From the NCBI GenBank assembly GCA_963741305.1, contig CAVUHL010000003.1, forward strand, positions 4,526,001 to 4,590,000: a stretch of 64,000 nt of DNA, read 5' to 3'. Shown here one piece after another: positions 44,641 through 53,389 of this stretch. The notes below the pieces were generated by a model. The model searched no databases. It saw only the letters and a list, made by a program, of their open reading frames with translations, and was not told where the DNA came from. Source of the DNA: DATMER01 sp963741305 (GTDB lineage Bacteria > Acidobacteriota > Thermoanaerobaculia > Multivoradales > UBA5704). How positions within the stretch are numbered: position 1 is the stretch's first letter; each line of letters begins with the position of its first letter. The translations under genes and the position numbers were made by a program.

Positions 44641-45104
44641 GAGCGCCGGTACGGTCCGCTCCGGCCGCCGCTCTTGGCTTCCAGGCGGAGGTCGGTGATG
44701 ACGACGCCGCGCTCCAGCGCCTTGACCATGTCGTAGAGCGCGAGCGCCGCGGTCGAGCAGGCGACGAGCGCCTCCATCTCGGCGCCGGTGCGCGCGACGA
44801 CGATCACGCGGCTGCGGATCTCGACGCCCTCGGGGATCGGCTGAATTTCGATCTCCACCTGGTCGAGCGGGAGCTGATGCGCCAGCGGGATCAGCTCGGA
44901 GGTGCGCTTGGCTGCCTGGATGCCCGCGAGCCGGGCCACGGCAAAGGCATCGCCCTTGGGCAGGTTGGTGAGGCGGATCAGGGTCTGGGCCGAAAGGAGG
45001 ACACGGCACGAGGCCTCGGCAAGCCGGCGGGTCACCGGCTTTTCGGAAACGTCCACCATGTGGGCGTTGCCCTGCGAATCGAGATGACTGAATGATGTGC
45101 TCAT
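44637..45104 (-). CDS. moaC: Cyclic pyranopterin monophosphate synthase MoaC
   Basis: The 155-residue protein matches MoaC length and motifs: FSHLDSQGNAHMVDVSEK, KGDAFAVARLAGIQAAKRTSELIPLAHQL, TGAEMEALVACSTAALALYDMVKAL and the C-terminal KSGGRSG. It converts the MoaA product to cPMP in molybdenum cofactor synthesis. The N-terminus matches the family, so the ATG at 45104 is firm. It is only 3 bases from the divergent GT2 start, meaning that its promoter must lie inside the opposing gene. Confidence 0.95.
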   Translation of the reverse strand: MSTSFSHLDSQGNAHMVDVSEKPVTRRLAEASCRVLLSAQTLIRLTNLPKGDAFAVARLAGIQAAKRTSELIPLAHQLPLDQVEIEIQPIPEGVEIRSRVIVVARTGAEMEALVACSTAALALYDMVKALERGVVITDLRLEAKSGGRSGPYRRS

Positions 45105-45107
45105 CGA

Positions 45108-45806
45108 GTGCCGTATGCTAACAGCTTGCGACTGGCGATCGTGATCCCTGCCCTCAACGAAGAGGTGACGCTGCTACGAAACCTCCCCGGCACGCTGGCG
45201 CACGCCGACGAGGTCGTGGTGTCGGACGGCGGCAGCACCGACCGTACGCTCGAAGTCGCCCGCGAGCTCGGCGCCCGCACCGTTTCCGGTCCGGCTTGCC
45301 GCGGCGGACAGCTCAACCGCGGCGCCGCGGCGACCGATGCCGACATCCTCCTCTTCCTCCACGCCGATACGGTGCTTCCCAAAGACGCGGGCCTCGAAGT
45401 CAAAAAGGCCGTGGCCGCGGGTGCGCAGGGCGGGGCGTTCTTCATCTGCTTCGACGGCGAAGGCTTCGTGTACCGCCTGGGCGAACGGGTCGTGAACCTG
45501 CGCACGAAGCTCGCCTTCACACCGCTGGGCGACCAGGGCCAGTTCGCCACGCGGGAAGCCTTCCGCGAGCTGGGCGGCTTCCGCGAGTGGCCGGTCCTGG
45601 AAGACCTCGACTTCGCGAAGCGGATGCGGCAGCGCTGGGGCCGCCGCCGTCTCGCGGTGCTCGAGGATCCGGTCGTCACGTCGGCCCGCCGCTTCGAAAA
45701 GCAGGGGCCGGCGCGGACCGTTGCGCTCAATTGGATGATCTGGCTGCTGTTCGCGCTGGGCGCCTCGCCTCACCGGCTGGCGAAGATCTACCGCCACGTC
45801 CGCTAA
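45108..45806 (+). CDS. GT2 glycosyltransferase, TIGR04283-like
   Basis: The 232-residue protein has LAIVIPALNEE, VVSDGGSTDRTLEVA, GPACRGGQLNRGAAATDADILLFLHADTV and WPVLEDLDFAKRMRQRW, the pattern of the small GT2 subgroup TIGR04283. It ends with a hydrophobic segment (WMIWLLFALGASP). The start may be GTG 45108 or TTG 45123; the latter begins directly at LRLAIVIPALNEE and leaves room for a moaC leader. Substrate unknown. Confidence 0.82.
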   Translation: MPYANSLRLAIVIPALNEEVTLLRNLPGTLAHADEVVVSDGGSTDRTLEVARELGARTVSGPACRGGQLNRGAAATDADILLFLHADTVLPKDAGLEVKKAVAAGAQGGAFFICFDGEGFVYRLGERVVNLRTKLAFTPLGDQGQFATREAFRELGGFREWPVLEDLDFAKRMRQRWGRRRLAVLEDPVVTSARRFEKQGPARTVALNWMIWLLFALGASPHRLAKIYRHVR

Positions 45807-45833
45807 GGCGAGGGCTATTCAAGCAGGAGGAGG

Positions 45834-46133
45834 TTACCGACCGCCGCGCTTCTTCTTGTTGACCGCTTCCTTCAGCTCCTTGCCGACCTTGAAGCGGACC
45901 GTCTTGCTGGCCTTGATGTTGATCGACTCGCCGGTGGCGGGGTTGCGGCCCTTGCGGGCGGCGCGCTCCGAGAGAGCGAAGCTGCCGAACCCAGGGACCT
46001 TCGCGCCCTCTCCAGTACGAACGGCCTCGGCGATCGTAGCGAAAACCGCGTCGAGCGCCTCGGCAGCCTGCCTGCGGGTGAGCCCCTCCACACGATCCAC
46101 AATTCCATTGACAATGTCAGCCTTGCCAGCCAT
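45834..46133 (-). CDS. HU-family DNA-binding protein
   Basis: The ATG at 46133, with AGGAGGAGAG upstream, gives 99 residues beginning MAGKADIVNGIVDRVEGLTRRQA. The DNA-binding arm GFGSFALSERAARKGRNPATGE is followed by INIKASKTVRFKVGKELKEAVN, the HU/IHF signature. It bends and compacts DNA as a dimer. A good promoter lies at 46183-46211. The tail KKKRGGR is short and basic. Confidence 0.94.
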   Translation of the reverse strand: MAGKADIVNGIVDRVEGLTRRQAAEALDAVFATIAEAVRTGEGAKVPGFGSFALSERAARKGRNPATGESINIKASKTVRFKVGKELKEAVNKKKRGGR

Positions 46134-46182
46134 CTCCTCTCCTCCTTGATACGTGTCTTTTGGGCGAAAGTGACCGGCCGAA

Positions 46183-46211
46183 ACGATATGGCAAGCAGAG
46201 GGGGCTGTCAA
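46183..46211 (-). promoter_or_regulatory. Promoter of the HU gene
   Basis: On the minus strand TTGACA (46211-46206) and TATCGT (46188-46183) are spaced by 17 bases, about 50 bases upstream of the HU start. The promoter starts a few tens of bases after the rsmB stop on the same strand, so HU can be expressed separately from fmt-rsmB. Confidence 0.75.
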
Positions 46212-46235
46212 TACGAGAAAACGCTCCGGAGCCGT

Positions 46236-47648
46236 TTAAACACGGGCTTTCCTGAGCACATGGACGGTGAAGCCGTCGTGGTCTCCACTGCTGAGCACGC
46301 GCCAGCCGCCAGTGTGAAGGAGCCCTCCCGCAAGCGCGCCTTCCAGCACCCCTTCGAGCGGCGCCGGTGCAAAACCGGAATGTGCTGAAAGGAAGCGGGC
46401 AATGACGTCCTCGTTCTCCTCGCGCTCCAGCGAGCAGGTGATGGCCACGAGCACGCCTCCGGGGGCCACCAGCGGCGCGCCCCCTTCGAGCAGCCGCAGC
46501 GCCAGCCGCGTCAGGCGCCCTATCTCTCCTTCGCTGATCCGCCACTTGAGCTCCGGGTGCCGGCGCAGCGTCCCCGTGCCGGTGCAGGGTAGGTCGAGGA
46601 TCACACGGTCGAACGGACCGCGTACCGCCGGCGCGCCCGCGTCCGCGACGAGCAGCGGCAGGGGGCGGCGCAGCCTGCGCAGGTTGGAGCGCAGGACCAA
46701 TATCCGTTGCAGCGAAACGTCCGAGGCCGTTACGCGCACCCCGGGCTCGCTGGCGATCAGCGAAAAGCTTTTGCCTCCCGGCGCCGCGGCCGCATCGAGC
46801 ACGCGCTCGCCGGGGCGCGGCGGCGGCATCAGGGCCGCGGCCTGGCTCGCTTCGTCCTGGATGTAGAAGTCCCCATTGCGAAAGGCCGCGGTGCCCAGGG
46901 GATTGCCGCGGCGCACGGTGAGGCCGAGCGGCGAGAGCGTCGCCGGCTCCACTTCCAGCCCATCGTCGATCAGCGCCTCGGCGAGCAGCTCGCGCCCGCC
47001 GCGGTCGCGGAAGGCGAGGAGCTGCATCGGCTTGGGCTGGTTGTTCGCCTCCATCAGGGCCAGCGCCCGCTCGTGGCCGAAGCGCTCGAGCCAGCGCGCC
47101 ACGAGGAAGTCAGGATGGCTGTTCAGGATCGCCAGCCGGCGCACCGGATCGGCCTCCTCGACCGGCCAGTCTTCCAGGCGCGGCGCGCGCGCGATGCGGC
47201 GCAGCACGCCGTTGACGAAGCTCGCGCCGCCGCGGTGGGTGAGCTGGTGCGCCTGCTCCACGGCTTCGTGGACCGCGGCGTGCGCGGGCACCCGGTCGAG
47301 GAAGAAGAGCTGGTAGGCGGCGATGCGCAGCGGCGATTGGAGCGCGCCTTCGATCTGGTCGAAGCTCCGGCTGCTCGCCTGCGAAATGATGTAGTCGAGG
47401 CGCCGGAGCCAGCGCAGGGTCCCCATGACGAGCTCGCGCAACAGGCCCTGGTCGCGCTCGTCGAAACGGGAGAGGGCCGTGTCGAGGAACGACTCGACGG
47501 GAGACAGCGACTGCAGCGTCCGGTCCAGCACCCAGCTGGCGGCGGCGCGCACGTTGTCCTGCGGCGTCCTCCGCGGCGTGAGCTTGCGGCTGCGGGTGTT
47601 GCCCAGTTGGGATGCTGCGGTGGAGCCCTGCTCTCGGCGTCGGGACAT
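46236..47648 (-). CDS. rsmB: 16S rRNA m5C967 methyltransferase (RsmB/Sun)
   Basis: The 470-residue protein has an N-terminal NusB-like helical domain (VRAAASWVLDRTLQSLSPVESFLDTAL to about residue 165) and a C-terminal Rossmann domain with AAAPGGKSFSLI, the DLPCTGTGTLRRHPELKWR cysteine (general Pro-Cys motif) and the nucleophile region ITCSLEREENE. It follows fmt by 15 bases, the standard fmt-rsmB pairing. The first 28 residues are a basic extension that may be disordered. Confidence 0.94.
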   Translation of the reverse strand: MSRRREQGSTAASQLGNTRSRKLTPRRTPQDNVRAAASWVLDRTLQSLSPVESFLDTALSRFDERDQGLLRELVMGTLRWLRRLDYIISQASSRSFDQIEGALQSPLRIAAYQLFFLDRVPAHAAVHEAVEQAHQLTHRGGASFVNGVLRRIARAPRLEDWPVEEADPVRRLAILNSHPDFLVARWLERFGHERALALMEANNQPKPMQLLAFRDRGGRELLAEALIDDGLEVEPATLSPLGLTVRRGNPLGTAAFRNGDFYIQDEASQAAALMPPPRPGERVLDAAAAPGGKSFSLIASEPGVRVTASDVSLQRILVLRSNLRRLRRPLPLLVADAGAPAVRGPFDRVILDLPCTGTGTLRRHPELKWRISEGEIGRLTRLALRLLEGGAPLVAPGGVLVAITCSLEREENEDVIARFLSAHSGFAPAPLEGVLEGALAGGLLHTGGWRVLSSGDHDGFTVHVLRKARV

Positions 47649-47663
47649 GGTGGGCTCAGAGGA

Positions 47664-48617
47664 TCAGGAGAACGTTTCGCCGCCGCGCAGGCGCTCGCCA
47701 TTGGCGAAGTCAGATGCGCGCAACGGTTTGCGGCCGGGCCGCTGGAGCTCGCGGATGCCGAGCACCGTGGCGCCCTTGCTCGGGCCGCAGGCCACGGCCA
47801 GCCGGCCGTCACGGAGCCCCAGAAAGGTTCCGGGCGCGGCTTCCGTTGGTTCATGCAAAACGTCAACCCGCACCAGCTTGACCGGCTCGCCCCGCAGCTC
47901 CGCGGACAGCCCCGGCCAGGGGGTGAAGGCGCGCAGCCGGTCGGCGATCTCGCGGGCAGTCTGGGTCCAATCCACCCGTCCGCTCTCGCGGGTGAGCCGC
48001 GGCGCGTAGGTCGTGTGAGCATTGTCCTGCGGCTGCGGCACAGCCTCGCCCCTCTCCATCGCTTCGAGGGTCCTGACCACCAAGCGCCCGCCCATGTCTG
48101 CCATGCGCCGCGACAGCTCCCCCGCGGTCTCGGCGGCGCCGATCTCCGTCTCCTCGCGCAGCAGCATGGGCCCGGTGTCGAGCCCCTCCTCCATGAGCAT
48201 GGTGGTCACGCCGGTGAGGGGATCGCCGGCCGCAATCGCGGCCTGGATGGGAGCGGCGCCGCGCCACCGGGGGAGCAGCGAGGCGTGGAGGTTGACGCAG
48301 CCATGCTTCGGGAGCCGGAGGAGAGCGGCCGGGAAGATCTGTCCGAAGGCCACGACGACAGCGACGTCGGGGTCGAGCTCCGCGGCCTGGGCCAGGAAGG
48401 CGGGATCGCGGACCTTGGCCGGCTGGATCACTTCAAACCCGCGCTCGCGTGCCCAGGCGGCCACGGGCGGGTCCGCGACCTTGAGGCCGCGGCCCACGGG
48501 CCGCGAGGGTTGCGTCACCACCGCGATCGGAGACCGTCCGGCCTCCACCAGCGCCGCCAGCGTCGGAACCGCGAGCTCCGGTGTGCCGAAGAAAAGGATC
48601 CGCTGGATGGCTGGCAT
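47664..48617 (-). CDS. fmt: Methionyl-tRNA formyltransferase
   Basis: The protein has ILFFGTPELAVPTL, VVVAFGQIFPAALL, the catalytic block CVNLHASLLPRWRGAAPIQAAI and LDTGPMLL, plus the C-terminal OB-like domain (VKLVRVDVL onward). It formylates initiator Met-tRNA using 10-formyl-THF. I prefer ATG 48617 (317 residues); an in-frame GTG at 48635 is possible, and neither has an ideal ribosome site. It is the first gene of fmt-rsmB. Confidence 0.93.
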   Translation of the reverse strand: MPAIQRILFFGTPELAVPTLAALVEAGRSPIAVVTQPSRPVGRGLKVADPPVAAWARERGFEVIQPAKVRDPAFLAQAAELDPDVAVVVAFGQIFPAALLRLPKHGCVNLHASLLPRWRGAAPIQAAIAAGDPLTGVTTMLMEEGLDTGPMLLREETEIGAAETAGELSRRMADMGGRLVVRTLEAMERGEAVPQPQDNAHTTYAPRLTRESGRVDWTQTAREIADRLRAFTPWPGLSAELRGEPVKLVRVDVLHEPTEAAPGTFLGLRDGRLAVACGPSKGATVLGIRELQRPGRKPLRASDFANGERLRGGETFS

Positions 48618-48668
48618 GGCCCGCGAGGATAACACCCCTCGCGGGCCAGGTCGGTCTAAGGCTCCGGC

Positions 48669-49874
48669 CTACGGATTGTGAACCACGATCACGCGCTTGC
48701 CGATGTAGGTATCGAAGCCCGTGTCGTCGCGCACCAGGACTTCCAGGTCGTGATTGCCGTCAGCCAACGGGGTGGTATCGACGGTGGCGAACCAGCCGGA
48801 GATGGCGCTGTCCGGATAGCCCGGGTAGAAGGAGTGGACGTCCGGACGGGGCAGGCCGATCGCGGCCTCGGCGGCGTACTGGCCGTCGATGAACACGAAG
48901 ACCTGGTGGATGCCCTCGATGTCGAGCGCCCAGCCCAGGACCTGGATCGTGTCGCTGTAGATCCCGCCGGGATGCGGCATGTGGACGTCGCCGAAGGACA
49001 GCTCGTTGCCGAGGTCCTCGTCGCACATGAAGGTCACGTTGAGCTCCGAGATGTTGGTCACCTGGTCGGCGTGGTCGCCGGCCCGGATGGTGATCAGGTG
49101 CGAGCCCGGGCTGTAGCCGAGGAAGGTCATGAGCGCACCCACGTCGAGCACGAAGCGGAAGCCGCTGTGCGGAGCGTCCTTGACATGCGGGAAGACGGTC
49201 TCGAGGTCGAGCCGGGGCAGGCCGTAGCAGTCGGACAGGCCGCCCTCGACCGCCGAGAAGCGGCAGCTCGTCTCCGAGCTGGCCATGAGCGCACGGTCGA
49301 TCAGCAGCTCTACGTAGCCGACGCCTTCATCCTCCTCGGTCAGCCCGACGTCCATGGCATAGCCGGAGATGACGCTGTACCGGCGGGTCGGGTCGGCGAA
49401 GTTGCAGTTGCCCCGCAGCTCGGCCTGGTGCGCGGGGAACTCGATCTTGCCGAAGGGCGGCAGGTTGTGCGGGTTGTTGAGGAACTCGATCGTGATGGCA
49501 TTGAGGAAGCGGATCTCGCCCGCCTTGGTGCGCACCAGCGCCTCGACCTTGTGCAGGCCGTTGAGGAACTTGGACGTGTCGATGAAGTAGCCGAAGCCGG
49601 GCGCCTTCGAATTGGGGAAGCCGGGATACTTCTTCTTCACGCTCGGCCGCCCCTGGCCATAGTGGGCGCGGCCCGCGGGCTCGCCGTCGACGTAGATGTC
49701 GACCGCCGCAATGCCGTTGTCGTCGAGCGCCCAGCCCACGACTCCTATAAGGCCGGCCCCGGCGTTGCCGCGGTCCACCTTGCCGTCCAGATGCCCGAAC
49801 GGCTGCGCCGCCCACACGGGGGTTCCCGCCGCCAGCGCCAGCACACAGATACCCAGGATGACGTTGCGCTTCAT
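48669..49874 (-). CDS. Secreted protein with repeated Ig-like 'GWALD' modules
   Basis: From ATG 49874 the 401-residue protein has a signal peptide ending at WAAQ (about residue 24). Three related beta-sandwich modules follow: LIGVVGWALDDNGIAAVDIYVDG, then SGYAMDVGLTEEDEGVGYVELLIDR, then IQVLGWALDIEGIHQVFVFIDGQ. The first and third share a GRP/YPG(F/Y)P(N/D)S motif. These Ig-like repeats occur in secreted proteins of several phyla and may bind carbohydrate or partner proteins; no enzyme motif is visible. It has no close operon partner. Confidence 0.75.
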   Translation of the reverse strand: MKRNVILGICVLALAAGTPVWAAQPFGHLDGKVDRGNAGAGLIGVVGWALDDNGIAAVDIYVDGEPAGRAHYGQGRPSVKKKYPGFPNSKAPGFGYFIDTSKFLNGLHKVEALVRTKAGEIRFLNAITIEFLNNPHNLPPFGKIEFPAHQAELRGNCNFADPTRRYSVISGYAMDVGLTEEDEGVGYVELLIDRALMASSETSCRFSAVEGGLSDCYGLPRLDLETVFPHVKDAPHSGFRFVLDVGALMTFLGYSPGSHLITIRAGDHADQVTNISELNVTFMCDEDLGNELSFGDVHMPHPGGIYSDTIQVLGWALDIEGIHQVFVFIDGQYAAEAAIGLPRPDVHSFYPGYPDSAISGWFATVDTTPLADGNHDLEVLVRDDTGFDTYIGKRVIVVHNP

Positions 49875-50018
49875 CGGTCTTCTCCTCGCGACCGGCGGCA
49901 ACCCACGCCGGAATCCAACGAAAGCTGGTGATGTCTAAAGTGTTACGTGAACTTTCGCCGATTGTAAAGCGGCCTATAGCCGGAAGTCAATAGCTGATCC
50001 CATCCCCCCTCTCCCCAG

Positions 50019-50045
50019 CCCTCTCCCCCGTGCCGGGGGAGAGGG
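50019..50045. repeat. CCCTCTCCCC palindrome
   Basis: CCCTCTCCCCCG and CGGGGGAGAGGG (sharing the central GTGC spacer) form a strong stem directly after the HDAC-family gene and before the Ig-like gene, both on the minus strand. It has the look of a dispersed REP-like hairpin and may serve as a terminator; no T-run follows. Confidence 0.6.
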
Positions 50046-50048
50046 AGC

Positions 50049-50987
50049 CTAGGGACGGGCGCCGGCAAGCCCCACGAGATTGGCCTCCACCAGCCGGGGA
50101 AGGCTGGCCAGGTCGTAGCCCCCTTCGAGGACGGCGAGGAGACGGCCGCCGCAGACCTCGTCCGCGAGCGTGCGCAGCCACTCCCCCCAGCTCCGGAAGC
50201 CTTCCTCGGTGACGCGCATGCCGCCGAGGGGATCGTTCTGCCAGGCGTCGAAGCCGGCGGATATAAGGAGGATGTCCGGCGCGAAGGCGCGCACGGCCGG
50301 GATCACCTGCCCCTGGATCGCCTCGGCGTAGCCCGCGTCATCCGTGCCGGCCGGCAGCGGCACGTTGAGGGTCGCGCCCTCCCCGTCGCCGATGCCGGTC
50401 TCCGAGGCGGCGCCGGTCCCCGGATAGAACGGGTACTGGTGGGTGCTGGCGTAGAAGACGTCGGCCCGGTGCTCGAACAGGTGCTGCGTGCCGTTGCCGT
50501 GGTGGACGTCGAAGTCGAAGACCGCCACCCTCGCCGCCCCCCTGCTCCGCAGGTGCTCGGCGGCCACGGCCACGTTGTTAAAGAAGCAGAAGCCCATGGC
50601 GACCGCCCGCTCGGCATGATGCCCCGGCGGGCGCACGGCGGCAAAGGCCCGGTGGTCTCCTCCGCCGGCAGCAGCGGCATGGTCTGCCGCCGCCAGGGCC
50701 GTCTCCACCGCGGCCCAGGAGGCTTCCCAGGTGCCGGACGAAATCGGGTTGTCCGCCGAGTCGAGCAGCGAGTCGCCGCGCTGGACGGCACGCTCGAAGC
50801 GCTCGACATAGCGCTCCTCGTGGACATTGAGGACGGCCTGGCGGGCATCCCCTTCCCACTTGCCCTCGGCGAGGTCCCAGCCCTGAGTCCGGAGGTGGTC
50901 CACGATCGCCGAGAGCCGCTCGGGCCGCTCGGGATAGCCGCGGGGGGAGCGGTGCTGAAGGCAGCGGGGGTCGGTGAAGACGCGCAT
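50049..50987 (-). CDS. Histone-deacetylase-family amidohydrolase
   Basis: The 312-residue protein has the zinc deacetylase signature set: AVRPPGHHA (the two active-site histidines), VFDFDVHHGNGTQ (Asp and His zinc ligands), ISAGFDAWQNDPLGG (third ligand) and LEGGYDLASL. Bacterial relatives act on acetylpolyamines, acetoin-related or other acetylated substrates. The substrate here cannot be assigned. It lies 15 bases downstream of an ECF-like sigma factor on the same strand. Confidence 0.9.
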   Translation of the reverse strand: MRVFTDPRCLQHRSPRGYPERPERLSAIVDHLRTQGWDLAEGKWEGDARQAVLNVHEERYVERFERAVQRGDSLLDSADNPISSGTWEASWAAVETALAAADHAAAAGGGDHRAFAAVRPPGHHAERAVAMGFCFFNNVAVAAEHLRSRGAARVAVFDFDVHHGNGTQHLFEHRADVFYASTHQYPFYPGTGAASETGIGDGEGATLNVPLPAGTDDAGYAEAIQGQVIPAVRAFAPDILLISAGFDAWQNDPLGGMRVTEEGFRSWGEWLRTLADEVCGGRLLAVLEGGYDLASLPRLVEANLVGLAGARP

Positions 50988-51002
50988 GCAGGGGATGATA
51001 GA

Positions 51003-51587
51003 TCACGTCCTGAGCCGGCTGCGGAGCTGCCGCCTCACCCTGTGCAACAACGTGTCCACATACCTCGGCGTGAGCTCGAAGGCGCGGGCGAGGTCGCGGC
51101 TCCGCCACTCCTCCACCACCGCCAGCCACAGGATGCGGACGTCGCGCCGGGTGAGCCCCTCCCTATCCGCCAGGTCCAGGAGGTGCCGCACCAGCATCCG
51201 GCGGCGCTCGGACCGCAGCAAGACCCCCTCGGGGTCCGTGTCCGGGAGATCGAACCGCTGGAGGCACATCCGGGCCGGATGAGCGTTCGGGCCGCCGCGC
51301 TTCGCGGCCTTGGACGCCCGCATCTCGTCCAGGAGGACGCTGTCGGCGACCCGGCCCAGGTAGGTCAGGACGCCGCTGCGCTCGATCCCGCGGAGCCGCC
51401 GCAGACGGCGGGGCCCGCCCTGCAGCAGCCGGCAGTAGACCTCCTGGACGCTCTCGCCGATCTCGTCCGGCCGGGGCCGCAGCCCCAGGCGCCGCATCCC
51501 GTCGCGCACGCGCCGGCGCAGCCAGAGGTCATGGGTCCCCACGACCGTCTCCCATCCACCTACTTCTTCGTTGGTTTCCGCGATCAT
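51003..51587 (-). CDS. ECF-like sigma factor
   Basis: From ATG 51587, with GGAGAAGCGGAG upstream, the product is 194 residues. It shows a sigma region-2-like part (DEIGESVQEVYCRLLQGG, RSGVLTYLGRVADSVLLDEMRA) and a region-4 helix-turn-helix (LTRRDVRILWLAVVEEWRSRDLARAFELTPRYVDTLLHRVRRQL). No anti-sigma factor follows; the next gene is the HDAC-family enzyme. The region between the two sigma domains is Arg-rich. It probably directs transcription of an unlinked or self regulon. Confidence 0.75.
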   Translation of the reverse strand: MIAETNEEVGGWETVVGTHDLWLRRRVRDGMRRLGLRPRPDEIGESVQEVYCRLLQGGPRRLRRLRGIERSGVLTYLGRVADSVLLDEMRASKAAKRGGPNAHPARMCLQRFDLPDTDPEGVLLRSERRRMLVRHLLDLADREGLTRRDVRILWLAVVEEWRSRDLARAFELTPRYVDTLLHRVRRQLRSRLRT

Positions 51588-51730
51588 CTCCGCTTCTCCT
51601 CGGGAAAGGGAGCGGAGATGGCGCGCGCAGGCGCAAATCACCCGGGCCTGAAGACCCGGGCGGTGCAAGGGGTGCGGGTTTTCTATCTCATTCCGGGAAC
51701 GGGCGCAAGCCTGGGCTACAATCCCGCGCC

Positions 51731-53131
51731 GTGCCCCGACGCTTGATACTGCTCCCCCTGCTGTTCTGCCTGGCCTGCACTCCGGAGCCCGCTCCTGAAG
51801 AGAAGCGTGTACAGCTCGACGGCGCCGCCAAGGGATGGAACGTGGTCGTCCTCACCCTGGACACCCTGCGCGCCGACCGTCTCGGCGCCTACGGGTACAA
51901 GGGCTGGCCCAACCATCCCAACAGCCCCAAGCTCGACGCCCAGCTCGGCGGCGGCGTCCTCTTCGAGCGGGCCCAGGCGCAGCGGTCGGAGACCTGGCCA
52001 TCCCTGGCCTCCCTCCTGACCGGCCTCTACCCCAGCGGCCATGGGGTCGTGGAGAACGGCTTCGGCTTTCCGGACGGCCTGCCCACCCTGCCGAAGCTGC
52101 TCCACCAGGGCGGCTACCGCACGGGCGCCTTCCTCTCCAACATGTGCAAGGCCAACCACCAGGGATGGGACGCCTTCAACTGCAGCGGCGGGCGGGACGG
52201 CAAGGCCGTCGAAAGCGCGCTCGAGTGGACGAAGTCCCTGGACGGGCAGAAGCCCTTCTTCCTCTGGGTCCACCTGTTCGGCGCCCACGGTCCTTATTAC
52301 AACGGCGGCGACCTGGCGGTCCGCGAGCTCGATCCCGGGTACCAGGGACCGCTCGGCACGAAGAAGTGGCAGCTCAACCGGGTGATGACCGAGAAGGTCC
52401 CTCTCGCGGACGGGGACGTCCGGCACCTGGATGCGATCTATGACGCCGCGGTCATGGGCAGCGACCGCCTTGCAGGCTCGCTCCTGGACGCTCTGCGCGC
52501 CGCGGGACGGCTGGAGAAGACCTTGATCGTCATCTCCGCCGATCACGGCGAGGAGCTGTACGACCACAACGGCTACCTCTACCACGCCTGCTCGGTTTAC
52601 CAGAGCGGCCTGCACGTGCCGCTGGGGATCTCCGCGCCGGGGTTGATCCCAGCGGGAGGACGGGTGCCGCAGACCGTGGAGCTGATCGACGTCATGCCTA
52701 CCCTGCTCTCACTGCTGGGGATGGCCGTGCCCCAGGAGCAGCATGGCCGGTCTCTGGTCCCCTACCTGGAGAGGCCGGGAGCGGGCGGAGCGGGCAAGGC
52801 GGCCTTTTCGGAGTACGGCTCGGCGCCCATCCACACCGTGGTCCGGGACGGGTGGAAGCTGGTGCACAACCCTGAAGGGATCGAGCCCGTCTGCATCCCG
52901 GACGCTCCCCCTGGCCACTACCCCATCGCCCGCGCCGAGCTCTACGACCTCGGCCAGGACCCCGGGGAGACGCGGAACCTCGCTACGGCGCAGCCGGCGA
53001 AGGTGGCCGAGATGGAAAAGCTGATCCGCCAGCGCTATGCCGGCCTGAAGCGGCGCGCCGGGAAACAGGACATCGACGAAGAATTGCGGAAGGAGCTGAA
53101 AGCGTTGGGGTACGTGGCGCCACCCCCTTGA
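51731..53131 (+). CDS. Sulfatase-superfamily lipoprotein
   Basis: The 466-residue protein starts at GTG 51731 with a lipobox-like LFCLAC (Cys 16). It shows the alkaline-phosphatase/sulfatase fold: VVVLTLDTLRADRLGAYGY (metal Asp 44), SETWPSLASLLTG near residue 86, VISADHGEEL and a C-terminal ELYDLGQDPGETRNLA. The position normally held by the formylglycine Cys/Ser is Thr 88, so it is probably not a classical sulfatase and may be a phosphotransferase or phosphodiesterase relative. It is well expressed in isolation, ending beside the tRNA promoter. Confidence 0.85.
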   Translation: MPRRLILLPLLFCLACTPEPAPEEKRVQLDGAAKGWNVVVLTLDTLRADRLGAYGYKGWPNHPNSPKLDAQLGGGVLFERAQAQRSETWPSLASLLTGLYPSGHGVVENGFGFPDGLPTLPKLLHQGGYRTGAFLSNMCKANHQGWDAFNCSGGRDGKAVESALEWTKSLDGQKPFFLWVHLFGAHGPYYNGGDLAVRELDPGYQGPLGTKKWQLNRVMTEKVPLADGDVRHLDAIYDAAVMGSDRLAGSLLDALRAAGRLEKTLIVISADHGEELYDHNGYLYHACSVYQSGLHVPLGISAPGLIPAGGRVPQTVELIDVMPTLLSLLGMAVPQEQHGRSLVPYLERPGAGGAGKAAFSEYGSAPIHTVVRDGWKLVHNPEGIEPVCIPDAPPGHYPIARAELYDLGQDPGETRNLATAQPAKVAEMEKLIRQRYAGLKRRAGKQDIDEELRKELKALGYVAPPP

Positions 53132-53156
53132 CACCCGAACGCGCCGTGCGTACTAT
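53128..53156 (+). promoter_or_regulatory. Promoter of tRNA-Val/tRNA-Asp/rpmG
   Basis: TTGACA (53128-53133) and TACTAT (53151-53156) are 17 bases apart, and tRNA-Val starts at 53177, about 14 bases after the expected start point. The -35 box overlaps the sulfatase stop codon. Confidence 0.85.
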
Positions 53157-53176
53157 CTGCATCCTTCCGCGCGACG

Positions 53177-53253
53177 GGGAGGTTAGCTCAGTTGGTTAGA
53201 GCACCTGCCTTACACGCAGGGGGTCGCGGGTTCAAGTCCCTCACCTCCCACCA
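53177..53253 (+). tRNA. tRNA-Val (UAC anticodon)
   Basis: The 77-base sequence folds with acceptor GGGAGGT/ACCTCCC, anticodon loop CTTACAC (anticodon TAC), T-arm GGGTTCAAGTCCC and an encoded CCA. Confidence 0.95.
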
Positions 53254-53291
53254 TGGAACGTGGGGGAACGCCGCAAGGAAGCAGCTCACGC

Positions 53292-53368
<77 letters not shown>

Positions 53369-53389
53369 AATCGAATAGGAAAAACGCTC

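Noticed and set aside
50019..50045. The CCCTCTCCCC palindrome as a certain rho-independent terminator
   Set aside because: No T-run follows on either strand; kept as a repeat only.
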